From Sordaria brevicollis (Eukaryota; Ascomycota; Sordariomycetes; Sordariales; Sordariaceae): a stretch of DNA of 64,000 bases. Both the position numbers and the translations under genes were made by a program. The first letter of the stretch is position 1. The number at the start of each line of letters is the position of its first letter. The notes below the pieces were generated by a model, which was not told the origin of the DNA, ran no database searches, and saw only the letters and a list, made by a program, of their open reading frames with translations. Of the stretch, positions 11,690 to 22,989 are shown piece by piece. The stretch spans positions 1 to 64,000 of the forward strand of contig JAUTDP010000019.1 in the NCBI GenBank assembly GCA_033439795.1, given 5' to 3'.

Positions 11690-13660
11690 TGTTGTCTGGT
11701 GAGCACAACGATGAGACAGAGAGTGGTGGTGAAGCAGTTGGCGATGTCCTCAATCCCGAATCTGGGGGGAGGCAACGCCAGCTTATATTTTCCCAAGACA
11801 TGATAGACAGGTACACTCTTTCGCGGAGAGCCTCCGTTTCCGGCCTCGTGGAAGAGATAGGTGAGAAGCTCATTGGAGATTGCTGTACGTCATGATCTTT
11901 CCAACATTGACCGATTTGGCTATCCAATATTTTGATCAGGCTGAGTGTGAGCTTCGATATGCATGGGTCTCGGTATCTTATCGTGGGATCTAAAGGATTA
12001 GCTACTGAATCATATGGTAAAGGCTAGACTGGTGTTCATGGTGTGGATGATGGACCTGCAGGTTGACATGGTGATGTACCTGACAGGGTCTATCTTACCA
12101 GCCAGCCCACGGCCACCCCAGGCCTCATGGGACCCCACCGTAGCAGTGTGTTATCCTCGATTGCTGTACTTCTATTCCCAATTGGGTTAAGAAGAGGCTG
12201 AAGTGGTTTGGGGTTGTTTGTGAGAATCCATCGAGGTCAGCTCCGCCATGTTGTCGTGGGCTTTTTTGGTGTTGAGCAGTTGTTGACGTTGGTTGAGGAA
12301 CGACCAGCTCCAGGTCTGTGACGGACATGCTCCATTGGAAACACCATTATTCAAGACCATATTGGAGGGCATTCTGACTTGGACCAGAGAGAAATGGTGA
12401 TGTTGGAGAGATGCTGTTTGTCCCGAGTGGCACAGGCCCGAGATTCCCAAAAGTTCCCCCGCGTTCGGGGAAAAGAGGCCGGCCGGGATGGCTTATCGCC
12501 CGCTGATAACTCGCCCGGCTGTAGCGGCCGTTTGTGGTGTGGTTGGCCGAGCCCGGGCTGCAGTGAGCGTTCCTGCCGTTCCACGGGAGCCCATGATACG
12601 CTGATGCGGGGTAAGTCTGTGTGCCAAGCTCAGGGCAGCCCCCCAAACAGCAGGAACAATCTCGTCGGTCCCTCTTGCTGTGTCGGGGCGCTGAGAAGTC
12701 TTTCAGTTCTTTATCATTTACAGCAGTCAAACATGGAACGTTAGAACCTAACTAACAGACCCCTTCATCGAGACTTCAACGATGCCCTAGATTTCGAGTC
12801 ATCGAAGGCGGACTACATACCAAGATGAGCGTCTTGAAGAGTCCGTGATCATGAGCCGAGGCGATCAATCATCGACCCCCTCCCCGCGCCGTTGTCGAGC
12901 TCCCGTCTTCCAGGTCTGTGCCTCCGATCCTGTCCCGTCCACAAATGCCGCCAATATTTCCTTACTGTCGAGTTCCTTATCTCTGACTGTTAGAGTATAG
13001 GTAGAGGTAGTGCTGCTCCCATCTACGTCCGCTGGCCGCGCGCTCTTCTTTGCTGATAACAGCTCGGCCAGCGACAGATCTCTTCCTTTCCTCTTAGAGC
13101 CACCACCCCATTTAGCTCTACCCGAATAGGCTGACGCTACGTTAACCTCGCAGCCACCAACGACAACCGGTTTGGGAGGATGGGGATCCCTTACTCTTTG
13201 CCTATCTTCTTATCAACAACCACCAACACGGGCCGACCTGGAGGTTTCTACGGGAAGTGGAGTGGATTCCTTCCCCCGATCAGGCCAAGCTTTGCCTGGT
13301 TGTCGTTTGCAATACCTTTATCACATGGGAAACATTCAGTATCAGGAGTCTATACTGTTCAGGTGTAAGTAGAAGAACAATCATTCCCAACCACCCTTCC
13401 AACGACAAAGTCCTATCATGTCGGTTCTTGTGGGAGTGTTAAAGCTCCCGCTTCGCTCCGACCCATCGAATCATTCGCGTGTAAGTGATCTTGGTGACCT
13501 AAGAAAACCCTAACCCTTCTAGTTCCAGCTTTCACTCCCTATTGAACCCAGTCATCCGAACTACCCGAGTCTTCTCAATTCCATGTCTAACCATGCTGAC
13601 CATCTTGAGTCTCTCTGATGATAGACCTTCTTCCATGTCCCTATCCATCCACGCTCCGTC
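11690..13660. other. Intergenic upstream of the amine oxidase
   Basis: About 2 kb. A TATA-like AATATAAG on the minus strand near 11782-11789, roughly 95 bases upstream of the amine oxidase ATG, may be its core promoter. Other open frames (for example 12347-12730 minus and 13180-13368 plus) have no recognisable content. Confidence 0.45.
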
Positions 13661-14641
13661 TCAGAACCTCCCCCAAGGCACCTCCAGAGCGCCGTCCTCC
13701 ATGCCCGTCACGACCTGAATCCGCCTTGAGTCCGTAAACCGAAAGTATACCGTCCAGGACTTCTTGACGCCCGGCCAAGTGTCCTTCTTCCAAAACTCGT
13801 TCGTCATGCGGATCCGGCCCCTCCTCCCCTCGAAGAACTTGGCCAGTTCCTGCAACACCGACGGCGTCTCGATGCGTTCCGGTCCGTACAACGCAGCCAG
13901 AATCTCCACCGAGCCGTTGTAGGGAAGCCCCGTCCGCCACGGTCGGCCGATGCCGTGTGCGAACTCTGACATCTCTTCCACCGGCTTTTGTTCTGTCGAA
14001 TCGGCATCTGCCCACATTCTGAGGACCGTCGTATGCTCCGGAATGTTGAGCAGCTGAACCCCCACGTCGGTTTTCAAGCCCTCGAATTGAAAGAGCACTG
14101 TCAAGGTCTTGACGACCCCAAAAGCCGGATCGGGCGTCAACACCTTGTGGAGGTTGAACATGTCAAATGTGATGCTGTCGTCAGGTTCCACCATGGCCCG
14201 GACGTCGTCTGTGACGGTGACGCCACCCCAGGTTGCGCCAATGATCACCAGTCGAGGCCGCTGACCGGGACGGTAGGGAAGCACATTGTCGTGATCCTCT
14301 ACTTCTTGGTAGGCTGGACAGGGGTCAGCATTACTGCTGCCCTTATAGAGACTGGTGTTCGGGGTATCGCAACCTTGAGATTTGCCGTCGCTGCTAACAT
14401 CTTCCCAGTCGGTGAGCCGCGTCATTGTTGGCTTCGGATGCGATGTTCGTGGTCTCTCGGAGGAGCTGATAGAAGGTCTGCGGTAGATGCCTACAGCAAT
14501 CGGTAATATGTATAGGTAAAGGAGCACAAATCCAATGAAAACGTCGAACAGTGTCAAGCGGAATGCCTTCCGGGCTTTTCGGCGGTCAGGCGGCACTGAC
14601 CTCCTGGATGGTGCTTCTCTTGAGAGGAGTCGCTTGGTCAT
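13661..14641 (-). CDS. Single-pass membrane protein with internal duplication, unknown function
   Basis: Single exon, 326 residues from the ATG at 14641 (an upstream in-frame TTG is not credible). The first 29 residues are basic, followed by one membrane segment at about 30-53 (LFDVFIGFVLLYLYILPIAV), which predicts a type II topology with a lumenal or external C-terminal part. The remainder contains two related units of about 57 residues, at 131-188 and 246-302. Each starts I-x-(G/A)-A-x-(W/Y)-G and ends in a block where GVVKTLTVLFQF aligns with GVKKSWTVYFRF. This pattern recalls the C-terminal domain of DNAJC11-like proteins (DUF3395), but that is only a resemblance by eye. No catalytic residues can be named. 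The function is unknown. Confidence 0.83.
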   Translation of the reverse strand: MTKRLLSREAPSRRSVPPDRRKARKAFRLTLFDVFIGFVLLYLYILPIAVGIYRRPSISSSERPRTSHPKPTMTRLTDWEDVSSDGKSQGCDTPNTSLYKGSSNADPCPAYQEVEDHDNVLPYRPGQRPRLVIIGATWGGVTVTDDVRAMVEPDDSITFDMFNLHKVLTPDPAFGVVKTLTVLFQFEGLKTDVGVQLLNIPEHTTVLRMWADADSTEQKPVEEMSEFAHGIGRPWRTGLPYNGSVEILAALYGPERIETPSVLQELAKFFEGRRGRIRMTNEFWKKDTWPGVKKSWTVYFRFTDSRRIQVVTGMEDGALEVPWGRF

Positions 14642-16061
14642 GGTTGTGGCAGGGGTCTGTGTCAAGGTTACACTGGCTGCTAATTGGTGCTCGTGAACTT
14701 CTCTTTTTGCTCGTTGGACACTGGCGAATGATAGTCAACGGTTGCCTCGTTGCTTTCCTAAAGAAGACTTGAGTTTGTCCACGGGATGGTTTGGTGCCTG
14801 TCACTATCCAAAATTTTAAGATTGATGTTCACCCGGGCGACATCTGCAGTCGGCAGCCAACATGTCGGACCTGAGAATGACGTCCGTCAGTCTGTACAAG
14901 AGATGCGCAGTGCATGCATATTCTGAGCGAAGATTCAAAGTTTTGTTTGCTCGGAAGATCGTGTGCTTTGCGACGGGCTGCTATCGACGATGTCGAGCGG
15001 GTAAAGGCTAGACTTCGTCACTCCTCCCATTCTCATGATACTAATCTACAGGCCTCATCGATTCCCACAAAAGCGTGGCGGAAGACCTCTTCGAGATACC
15101 GGTAGTCCCTCCCTCAAATAAATCCAACAGATACTGTACTAACAAAGAGCTTATGGGCCATTTCCGAGCGGTCACATAAATATCAGGATACCATCTTTCG
15201 CACACGGCGCACCATTCGGGTGTGCTAGCACGCATTAGCACATCCTTCACACACAGTCAGACTGAACTTCAACGCATTCTCAGGATTGGACAGTGCCTGA
15301 AACCCATTGGGCTAAGTGTTTACGAGCCATAACGTTACTTTACAACCGCCTTGTTTGGGCATCGCGAGCGCTTTTGGGACTGTCCTGGATCTTCAGTTTA
15401 CTCCATTGCAGACATTATCGCCTTCCTAAATCCATGACATCCCGCTATCTAAGCCAGACGCAAATCACTCTTCCTTCATGGCTAACTCCGCCTATTCAGG
15501 ATTGTCGAGTACCTCAATTCACCCATGTTTTGAATGGATATCGCATCAAAACAATGATGGCATGATGGTTTGACGGATGTTCCGCCAAGCTGCCATACAA
15601 AACGGATGTTGCTTGTCAAAATCACAACATCTCCGAGTTAACTGGCACGATGGCAAGTGAACAACCATACAGAAATGTGCTTCCAGCTCCATCTGGGCGG
15701 ACCTTCTAACCTACGGAGCATTGTGCTACCTGTGACAACAGTTGATCAACGGACCCAGCTACCAGAAACGACAAAGGACCGCAGGACAAATGCTAGCAAA
15801 CGTGTGTGTTCTGTGATACAGCTAACGCGGCCACTACTATTTGACAGCGGGTGTATTGTTTGACTGATGTTGTGTCGGTTACACTCTTTGCCTTCATGTT
15901 CTCATGGACCAGGATATTCCTTTGGGAGCTCATATAGGTCTGTATTAGATCACAGCTTTTGGCAAAACAATTCGAACTTCTTGAGCTTTGCGAGTTGCCG
16001 GTCATTGCCTGGCTCAAACTACCTTTCACCAACGTGACAACATAGCTCTCAGCTACCAGCA
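14642..16061. other. Intergenic, divergent promoters
   Basis: About 1.4 kb between divergent genes. Nothing beyond short random frames is seen. Confidence 0.5.
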
Positions 16062-16985
16062 ATGCCTCGACCCTTTACGATGATTACGCTCAACACAGCG
16101 CTTATCCTGCTCGTCTTCATCTCGGAGGTCTCTCAAGGACTGGCAGGGCCACCCAGACACAAACATGAAGTTCGTGACGTCCCAAGTGCGCTAACCAGCA
16201 CTCAAACCGAGGAAGAAACAACATACTACACTGAACCCACCGTGACCTACACTTCCCTCCCACCACTCTGGCCTCCACGACCAACACCACATAGCAGCAA
16301 AAAGTCCACGACCTCATCAGCAACCTCATCATCGCCCGAATACCCATACAACACTCCAACAGACACCATGACCACATCCTGGGACTTTCCCACACCCAGC
16401 ATCAACTGGAATATCACCATATACAACTCAACCCGAACCAGCTACTTCCTCCTCAACACGACCTTGTCAACCGAACTCACCGTCATCCACTTCAACCTCA
16501 CCACCACCACGACGTCCTCCGACACCTACTTCACCTGGTCCCAATACTCCGACACCTGGGGCGACCACAACACCTACCCAACACCCAGCAGTGCAGACAC
16601 CGTGACAACCACCTCCATCATCAAAACCCTGACCATTCCTACCATCACAACGACCCTCACCACGGTCGTTTCCAAGACCGCGCATAGTTACAAGCCATCA
16701 ACCAAACTGCCACCCCGACCAACCTCCTCCTACAACGCATCATCATTCACATTTAAAACCACCCCCTTTGCCAACCTAACAACTTTTACTTCCCCGCGCT
16801 GGACGACAGTGCCCATCGCATCTCTTACGGGTTCACCGTTTTGTTCAAATGCAGCGGATCCGGATGTCGGGATCGGAAACCATTGTGTATGCAAGAATGG
16901 ACAGACGGTGGGCGTGATTCCGTTTAGTAAGGGGGGGAATCAGAGTGATTATCAGCCTTGTGCTTATACTACTGTTGGGTATTAA
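16062..16985 (+). CDS. Secreted Thr/Ser-rich protein with C-terminal four-Cys motif
   Basis: Single exon, 307 residues. The signal peptide covers about residues 1-28 (ITLNTALILLVFISEVSQG). The body is extremely Thr/Ser/Pro-rich with several N-x-T/S sequons, so it is expected to be heavily O- and N-glycosylated. The last 47 residues are different: a compact motif with Cys at 261, 275, 277 and 300 in the arrangement C-x13-C-x-C-x22-C (CVC core), ending PCAYTTVGY. Similar C-terminal Cys motifs occur in secreted proteins of Sordariomycetes as far as I recall, but no function is established. No GPI signal is evident after the motif, so the protein is likely released or wall-associated. The role is unknown. 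Confidence 0.85.
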   Translation: MPRPFTMITLNTALILLVFISEVSQGLAGPPRHKHEVRDVPSALTSTQTEEETTYYTEPTVTYTSLPPLWPPRPTPHSSKKSTTSSATSSSPEYPYNTPTDTMTTSWDFPTPSINWNITIYNSTRTSYFLLNTTLSTELTVIHFNLTTTTTSSDTYFTWSQYSDTWGDHNTYPTPSSADTVTTTSIIKTLTIPTITTTLTTVVSKTAHSYKPSTKLPPRPTSSYNASSFTFKTTPFANLTTFTSPRWTTVPIASLTGSPFCSNAADPDVGIGNHCVCKNGQTVGVIPFSKGGNQSDYQPCAYTTVGY

Positions 16986-17148
16986 AAAGGCAGAAAGAGG
17001 GAGGGGATGGGGAGTGCAACAAGGGGGTTGATGGGAGGAAGGGGGTTGATGGGAGGGAGGGGGAGAAGGGGAAGAAAGGGTGGAAGTAATGCTCACAGGA
17101 CAGCGGTTATAAGGTAAAGTTTTGAGCCCTGCATTCAACAGTTGATAC

Positions 17149-17220
17149 GGTCCGCTGGCTCAATGGCAGAGCGTCTGACTACGAATCAGGAGGTTCCAGG
17201 TTCGACCCCTGGGTGGATCG
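17149..17220 (+). tRNA. tRNA-Arg (ACG)
   Basis: A complete intronless cloverleaf. Acceptor GGTCCGC pairs with GTGGATC (two G-T wobbles), the D stem is GCTC/GAGC, the anticodon stem is TCTGA/TCAGG around loop CTACGAA with anticodon ACG, and the T arm is CCAGG-TTCGACC-CCTGG. The discriminator is G. An oligo-T tract (for example 17228-17232, then longer runs near 17270) follows as expected for RNA polymerase III termination. ACG reads the CGU/CGC/CGA box after conversion of A34 to inosine. Confidence 0.97.
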
Positions 17221-17515
17221 AGTTGATATTTTCTTTTGCTTTTTCGTCCTTCAATTGTTTCGTTTTTTCCTCTTTTTTTTCCTCGCCAGAATAATCTTCC
17301 TTTCTTTTGGTTTTTACCTGTACATGAAGTCTACAGAAGCCTTAGTTGATGATTACATTGCCCAAATCAACAGTCATCACAAGCCTTACTTGTATAAGCT
17401 GTCATTATTCTCTTTTTATCTCGCAGCTTACACATCTCTGGACATGCATTGTAGCGCACACTGTAGAACAAACACCATCTCCTTTTGAGCCTCATTGTTA
17501 AACCCATCACCACCT

Positions 17516-18442
17516 TCATTCCTCCTTCAACCTCCCATCCACATCCACCCCAGAATCCCTTCTCTCCAGCTTCTCCACTCCCGCCGTCCCCGTGCCGTTC
17601 CCCGCATCAACCCCTGTCGCGGTCCCGGCCCCAGTCCCCTCCCGCGCCGCCTTCTCCCTTTCCATCCTCTCCTCCCTCTTCCTCCTCCTACTACTCAAAT
17701 CTGTCCCATGCAACTTATCCATCAACCCCGGAAGTGCTCCAAACTCCACATTAAACAGTTCATGATGGGCATCATGATCCCTCGCCATCTCCAACAGTCC
17801 CAACAGCTTAAAATCATAACCCGAATGCACCGTCGCCGTCTCCACCAACATAATCGCCAAAAACGTCCAGAAAGTCAGAATATGCACCCCCAGAACCATG
17901 GCAGGTATCGCGATCGGTAAAGTGTTGGCAAAAATGTGCTCCACCGGATGAGCATACTGCGCTGATAAAGCGGTGGGAGCGGTAAACTCGTGATGTTTCT
18001 TGTGGATCATCTTGTAGAACCGCGGGGTGTGGAAGAGGCGGTGGATGTAATAGAAAATAAACTCGCGGGAGACGATGCAGAGGGGGATTTGCCAGGCCAT
18101 GTCGCTTAGTTGGGGAGGGACGGCGGAGATGTGGAAGCGGGAACCCTTGCCGGAGCGGATGGCGAGGGTGGTGAGCACCAGGGAGGAGATGATATTGAAG
18201 CATTGGTTGCGGAGGACGATGAGGGCGCAGTGCCGAATTTCGGCGGCGGAAGGTTGTTTGAAGGGCGGCTGAATCTTGTGGCGCGCTGAGAAGGTAGGGA
18301 AAAGGGGGTCGAGGAAGGTGAAGGAGAGGGCGGGGATCCAGAAGAAGATGAGTTGGGTTAGGAGGGTGCCCCAGAATTCGATCTGATGGGGGGAATAGGT
18401 ATGGACGAGGTGAGTCCAGAGGGCGAGGGGGGAGCCCACCAT
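17516..18442 (-). CDS. Sterol desaturase/fatty acid hydroxylase superfamily membrane protein
   Basis: Single exon, 308 residues from the ATG at 18442. It has four to five hydrophobic segments and the three di-iron histidine boxes of the superfamily: HRLFH at 134-138, HKKHH at 147-151, and HDAHH at 223-227 preceded by H206. The closing motif ending in HGTD (245-248) matches the C-4 sterol methyl oxidase branch in layout. These endoplasmic-reticulum enzymes use oxygen and an electron donor to hydroxylate sterol, sphingoid or fatty-acyl substrates. The last 60 residues are a charged, Gly/Thr-rich tail with no helices and are unlike core ERG25. It is therefore better treated as a paralogue of unknown substrate. 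The tRNA-Arg lies just beyond its 3' end. Confidence 0.93.
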   Translation of the reverse strand: MVGSPLALWTHLVHTYSPHQIEFWGTLLTQLIFFWIPALSFTFLDPLFPTFSARHKIQPPFKQPSAAEIRHCALIVLRNQCFNIISSLVLTTLAIRSGKGSRFHISAVPPQLSDMAWQIPLCIVSREFIFYYIHRLFHTPRFYKMIHKKHHEFTAPTALSAQYAHPVEHIFANTLPIAIPAMVLGVHILTFWTFLAIMLVETATVHSGYDFKLLGLLEMARDHDAHHELFNVEFGALPGLMDKLHGTDLSSRRRKREERMEREKAAREGTGAGTATGVDAGNGTGTAGVEKLERRDSGVDVDGRLKEE

Positions 18443-19399
18443 GTTGACGACGACGTTGGTGATGGGTTATGTCGTTGTGGTTTTGGTGTTGAATGAGGTT
18501 GGACCGAGGAGGACGAGGTGGTGGCCGATGTTGTTGATGAGGTGCTAATACAGCATGGATCACGACAACAAGAAAGTCGAGTCCCAACGGTCGTGGCAGA
18601 GCGGAACAGAACGGTTATGAGCGGATTTAAGAAGCATGGAGGAAAACCTCGGCCTGGTCAACATCACAGCACGTGGGAATGATACCCCCAGACTTTTACG
18701 CGAATCATCGTGTTCATCGAGCGACTAAGACATCACGGGCCCCGGATCGGCTTCTTTGCCACTCGCTCAAAGCCGCTGCGGTGGGCAACAAGGTTCGCTA
18801 ACCCCGCGATTTCGGGGATGGGTCTTAACTCAAAGGGGGAAAAAGTAGGGGAAATAGTCTTTGTTTCAAGCGCTTCAATTTGCTCACGATGTAACTCGGA
18901 ACTTGGCAACCAAATGCTTCCACTTGGACGTCCCCACTGATGGACGACAGTGGAAATTCTTCAACGGCTGCGAGAAGAGATCCAACATGTTGCAGTCACG
19001 ACATCACACTGTCAGTATACTCAGTCGCCCAGCCATGGTAGGAAATAGATGCTCTCGGATACGGACTGGAGGCTGCCACTGGAATGGCCGAAGTGTTTCT
19101 AGATGGCTGTAACCTCCCTCACATGTTTCGTCACGGCCTTTCCTGAGTGCAGTAGTGAGAGGGATTGGCCTATTCGCCATCGTACCAATCACCCTCACCT
19201 CTTAGGCACCTCCAGATTATCATCAACAAACACCATCTACTCCGTCTCGATAGACCGATTCACCGCAATATCCGTCAATATCGACGCCGCCCCATCGACA
19301 TGGCTCGCCGCACGCATGTACTCGTCCACACATCGGTCCAAAAAGCGCCATGGGTGCAGACTGAACGGGGACCGGCCAGGACAAAGTCACTCTCGCACC
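18443..19399. other. Intergenic
   Basis: About 1 kb upstream of the hydroxylase gene and up to the transporter relic. Only short frames are present. Nothing is recognised. Confidence 0.45.
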
Positions 19400-20880
19400 T
19401 GTCCATGACGAGCCTACCACAAGGACGGGCCGTGATAAGGCTACAGACTTCCTTGAGAGTCATGCCGACGTCGGAACATCGTCCTCTCTCGGACCGACTT
19501 TCTAGTTCTGCCTTTTCTCCTTGGGGCACACTTCTTTTAGCAGCCAAACAAAAGCTCGCTCAGTTATGTCTCCATATTCGAGCACCGACGATGCGCCCTT
19601 TGTCGGCAAGCAGTACTCGTGGTTGAACTCCATCTTGTACCTCGCGCAACTCTTCTGGCAGCCCGCAGCAGCCTTCATCCCCGTCGAGCTCCCTACCGGC
19701 ATGGTGATTGCAGCAGCCATCTTCTCTGGGGTCTTCTCTTGCCATCATGTCTGCCTGTACCGACATCAAATCCCTTCTGGGGATGCGCTTCGTGCTCGGT
19801 TCGTTCGAAGCTGTAATAGCGCCGGGCTGTGTTTCCGTTACGCAAATATGGTGGCGACGGAGCAAACAGATCCTCCGGACGAGTTACTGGATCGCCATGA
19901 CCAGTGTGGCTTTTTATCGTGGGCAGCCTCTATCCGTATGGCCTGGGTCATATCCAAAACGACAAGATGTTCCGTTACCAGATTAACTTTTGTTCTGTGG
20001 CCTCCTGACCGTCTTGTGTCTTCCGTTGTTGTTCTCATCTTCATGCGTGACTCCTCGATGGAGGCCAAAGATCTCGGGGAACGAGAGAAGATCATTCCCG
20101 TCGAGCGGCTCCGTGTGAATCCAATGGGTGTCGCTTCGAGGACATGGCGTTGAGAACACGTAGTGGAAACGCCCCTGGACTTGGAAGATATGGTGTCGGT
20201 TCATTGCTATCATTGCGATTTCGTGAGTGTGTCTTCCTGTTAGATGTGTAGGTCAGCAAGCAAAACACCAAGCCAACTTGAAGTCTTATCCGAACTATCG
20301 CCCATGGTGGCATCGGGACTTTTGGCAACCTCATCGTCTGCTCGAGGTTCGAGACTATCCTGTTCAATATTCCGTTCGGCGTGATCCAGGTTATTGCTAT
20401 TGTCGGCACCGGCTTGCTAGCCACCCGTTACGATCCCAGCGCAAGGAGTTAGTGATTGCTGGCCTCAGTGTCCTGCCCACCATGGGGACCATCCTCGTGC
20501 TGACCATGCCGCGAGACCACAAGGGCGTCCTGCTGCTTGACTACTACCTGGTGTCGTGCATGGCCTGCTGTATTTGACCAACCAAGCGCCTCTTTACCGA
20601 CTACATACCTAGGCCTGATTGTCGACCTGATCATGATTGTCCTGGCGGGTGTCTTGTCGGCCCTGATACCCTTCGATCTCGTGTTTCCCAATCGCTGCAA
20701 TGCTCGAAGACGGGAGAACGAGGTAAAACGGCCGAAGTCGTGGATGAATCGATGGTCGGCAAGAGTCAACTGCAGACGAGTAATGCGGTCGAGGTCGCAG
20801 AAGGCGGGGTTGGTGCTGACGATGCCCAGCAGCAGTGGTCACTCGAGTAGGATAACGCGTTTGAAGAACATGGCGGATTT
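19400..20880 (+). pseudogene. Frameshifted MFS transporter relic, allantoate permease (anion:cation symporter) type
   Basis: Blocks typical of this MFS subfamily appear in order on the plus strand but in different frames. Helix-1 region near 19500-19590 (PNKSSLSYVSIF, interrupted by a stop); GKQYSWLNSILYLAQLFWQP at about 19603-19665; SACTDIKSLLGMRFVLGSFEAVIAPG around 19745-19840, then IWWRRSKQILRTSYWIAMTS; DSSMEAKDLGEREKIIPVERLR around 20045-20120; IPFGVIQVIAIVGTGLLATRY around 20370-20430; and a last hydrophobic helix near 20610-20690. Order and spacing fit one gene of about 1.5 kb. At least four frame changes and several stops make it non-functional. It is not A+T-enriched, so decay was by indel and point mutation rather than RIP. 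Family members take up allantoate, ureidosuccinate, nicotinate and similar anions. Confidence 0.75.
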
Positions 20881-21055
20881 GCGGAACGAGGATTTCAACT
20901 TGGTGTTGTATTGAGGTTGTCGCCTGTCCCGTCGTGATGTGGAAGTTGTTTCGAGGAGATCCAGTGATGAGGTGGGCGCAGACCCGGACGGGAGCGTGAC
21001 CAGGCGTGTCGCGCGGATGCCCGCGATTTACGGTGTTTACAGAGGGTCACCCCCG

Positions 21056-21058
21056 TAA
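21056..21058 (+). repeat. Target-site duplication TAA, left
   Basis: TAA directly before the left terminal inverted repeat; the same triplet follows the right repeat at 25572-25574. A 3-bp T-W-A duplication is the hallmark of PIF/Harbinger insertion. Confidence 0.7.
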
Positions 21059-21095
21059 GGGTTTGATCGGTAACAGACTGGACCAGTACCAGTAT
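21059..21095 (+). repeat. Left terminal inverted repeat of the PIF/Harbinger-like element
   Basis: 37 bases that recur in reverse complement at 25535-25571 with one mismatch. Inner part reads GGTAACAGACTGGACCAGTA. Its GC content is much higher than the interior. Confidence 0.9.
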
Positions 21096-21449
21096 GCTGA
21101 AAACCTTGGAAAATCCCCGCCAAGATCGATTTTTTTCCCAGACTTTCCCCAAAAGGGTAATAAACTACGCTCTAAATAACTTTAATCCCTATCGGTCCAC
21201 CCGTACTAGTAATACTCTTTATATCTCTTCTACGCATAAACAATTTTTTCTAAAAAGAGTATAATATAATGGTTTTCTACTATTTCTTAGCGGTTATACT
21301 AGTGAAAATTAAACTAATCGCTAATAACCAATATAAGCAAAAAGTTAATAAATATATTATAAAAACTACTAAGTTAGTAAAAACCGTCAACCTTATACCA
21401 TTACTACGGCTACTAATATAATAAATTAATGCCTCGACGACTACCCTGT

Positions 21450-22440
21450 TATTTAATATAATATAATATACTATTCGAATTCGGTATCTCCGGGTCGGTT
21501 TTATTACTATAATAATATTAATATTACGTACAATCTTTAATTATAATCGCTATAAAGTAAATCTAGTCCCTATTTATTTAGGAGGATTAATATACGTACG
21601 AAGAATAATTAATAATTTTTATAAAGGATTAATTATTTAATTTCGAAACCTTTTTCGAATAGATTAATTAACTTTCGATTCGTTGGTTAAATAATTAGAG
21701 GAGAATATTAATCTTATTCCCAACCGCTATTTAACCACTTATTAGAAGGTTATAATTATTTTATATATATTAGTATATACGCAATTTCAATATACTACTT
21801 CGTACGTTTTTAAAATCGTCCAAAATACAGTTAATAAACTTATAAAAGATATATTACCTTATTTACGGTATTTGTACCGCGCTTTTATTATACTATTAGA
21901 GGATAATTAATTGGATTCTAAAATCGAATTCGATTTAATTTTAAATACTTTTAATAATTGCGTAAGCGCTATCGATAGTATTTATATAGTGGTATATATA
22001 CGAACTAATTAATAATAATAGTAATACGATTAAAATAAAGAAGTAATATAAAATATATTTATAATAATTTGATTTGATTATTCTTTTAATTATATTTTTA
22101 TAGGAGTAAAAGGTTTAATTAACGATATAACGCTTTATACCTAAATTTTTAATCGGTCTTTTCGAATATTAATAAAATAATATTATATTATTAACGCGGG
22201 GTTTAATATATAGTAAGGTATTATAATTCCTTTTTTTAATATTAAATATTATTTTTAAAATTAGAAGGATGCAGAGAGGAAATCTAAAATTACGAAGGAA
22301 TTATATAATTTATATTATATTCGTATTCGTACCGTCGTTAAATATACTTTTAATTATATAAAGAGGAAATAGAGGATTGTAAAGCGTATACTATTCGAAT
22401 ATAATATAAATAAATAAATCGAAATTATTTATACTATAAT
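21450..22440 (+). pseudogene. PIF/Harbinger (DDE_4-type) transposase relic
   Basis: Translation through stops gives, in family order: NNCVSAIDSIYI near 21955-21990 (family block ending AIDGTHI, first catalytic Asp); RNRK-like and NVF..CDFD-like residues at 22025-22080 followed by a GVKGLINDITLYT-like stretch (second catalytic Asp region) near 22110-22140; INAGFN at about 22190-22215 with GIIIPFFNIKYYF just after; and ELYNLYYIRIRTVVKYTFNY near 22297-22360, which matches the ELFNLRH...R.VVER.FG..K block with the third acidic residue. Many substitutions are the C-to-T/G-to-A kind expected of RIP. Boundaries are approximate and introns cannot be placed. Confidence 0.75.
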
Positions 22441-22989
22441 TAGTTTATACAATTTCTTAATTATTAAAAAGAAGAAGCGGAAAATAGTGGGGTTAATTAA
22501 TAAAGAGGAAAAGCTAATAAAATTAGCGTATATTTACGTAAAGAGGGTAATTAATAAGAATAATTTTTATAAAATATAATATATAACCGTATTATTAAAT
22601 TAGGCGTAGTATTAGTAATATATAAGGGAAAATAGGAGGGAGGTTTAATAAAGAAAAAAAATAATATAAATAAGTAAAAAGAAATAGGGTAATAAAAAAT
22701 TTAATTATTATCGATATTATTATATTTGAATGTATAAAAGAGGGGTATTTATTTAAAAATTTTAATAATAATTAAACGGATTTTACGAATATATATAAAA
22801 GAGGGGTGTTTATTCGAAAAAATAGATAATATTATAAAATGGATTTTATGAGTATATAAAAAAAAAATTTAGAATTAGATATTTTTTTTTTTTTTTAAAT
22901 TTACTATTAATATATATAAACACTCCCCCCTCATTCAATCTATTTATTTACGTATAATTACTTCATTTTATTATTATAATTATTATAAA

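Noticed and set aside
12347..12744. Overlapping frames on both strands upstream of the amine oxidase
   Set aside because: Low-complexity text without domain, initiation context or intron structure.
17814..18587. 257-codon minus frame over the hydroxylase gene
   Set aside because: His/Pro/Arg-rich shadow of the hydroxylase reading frame.
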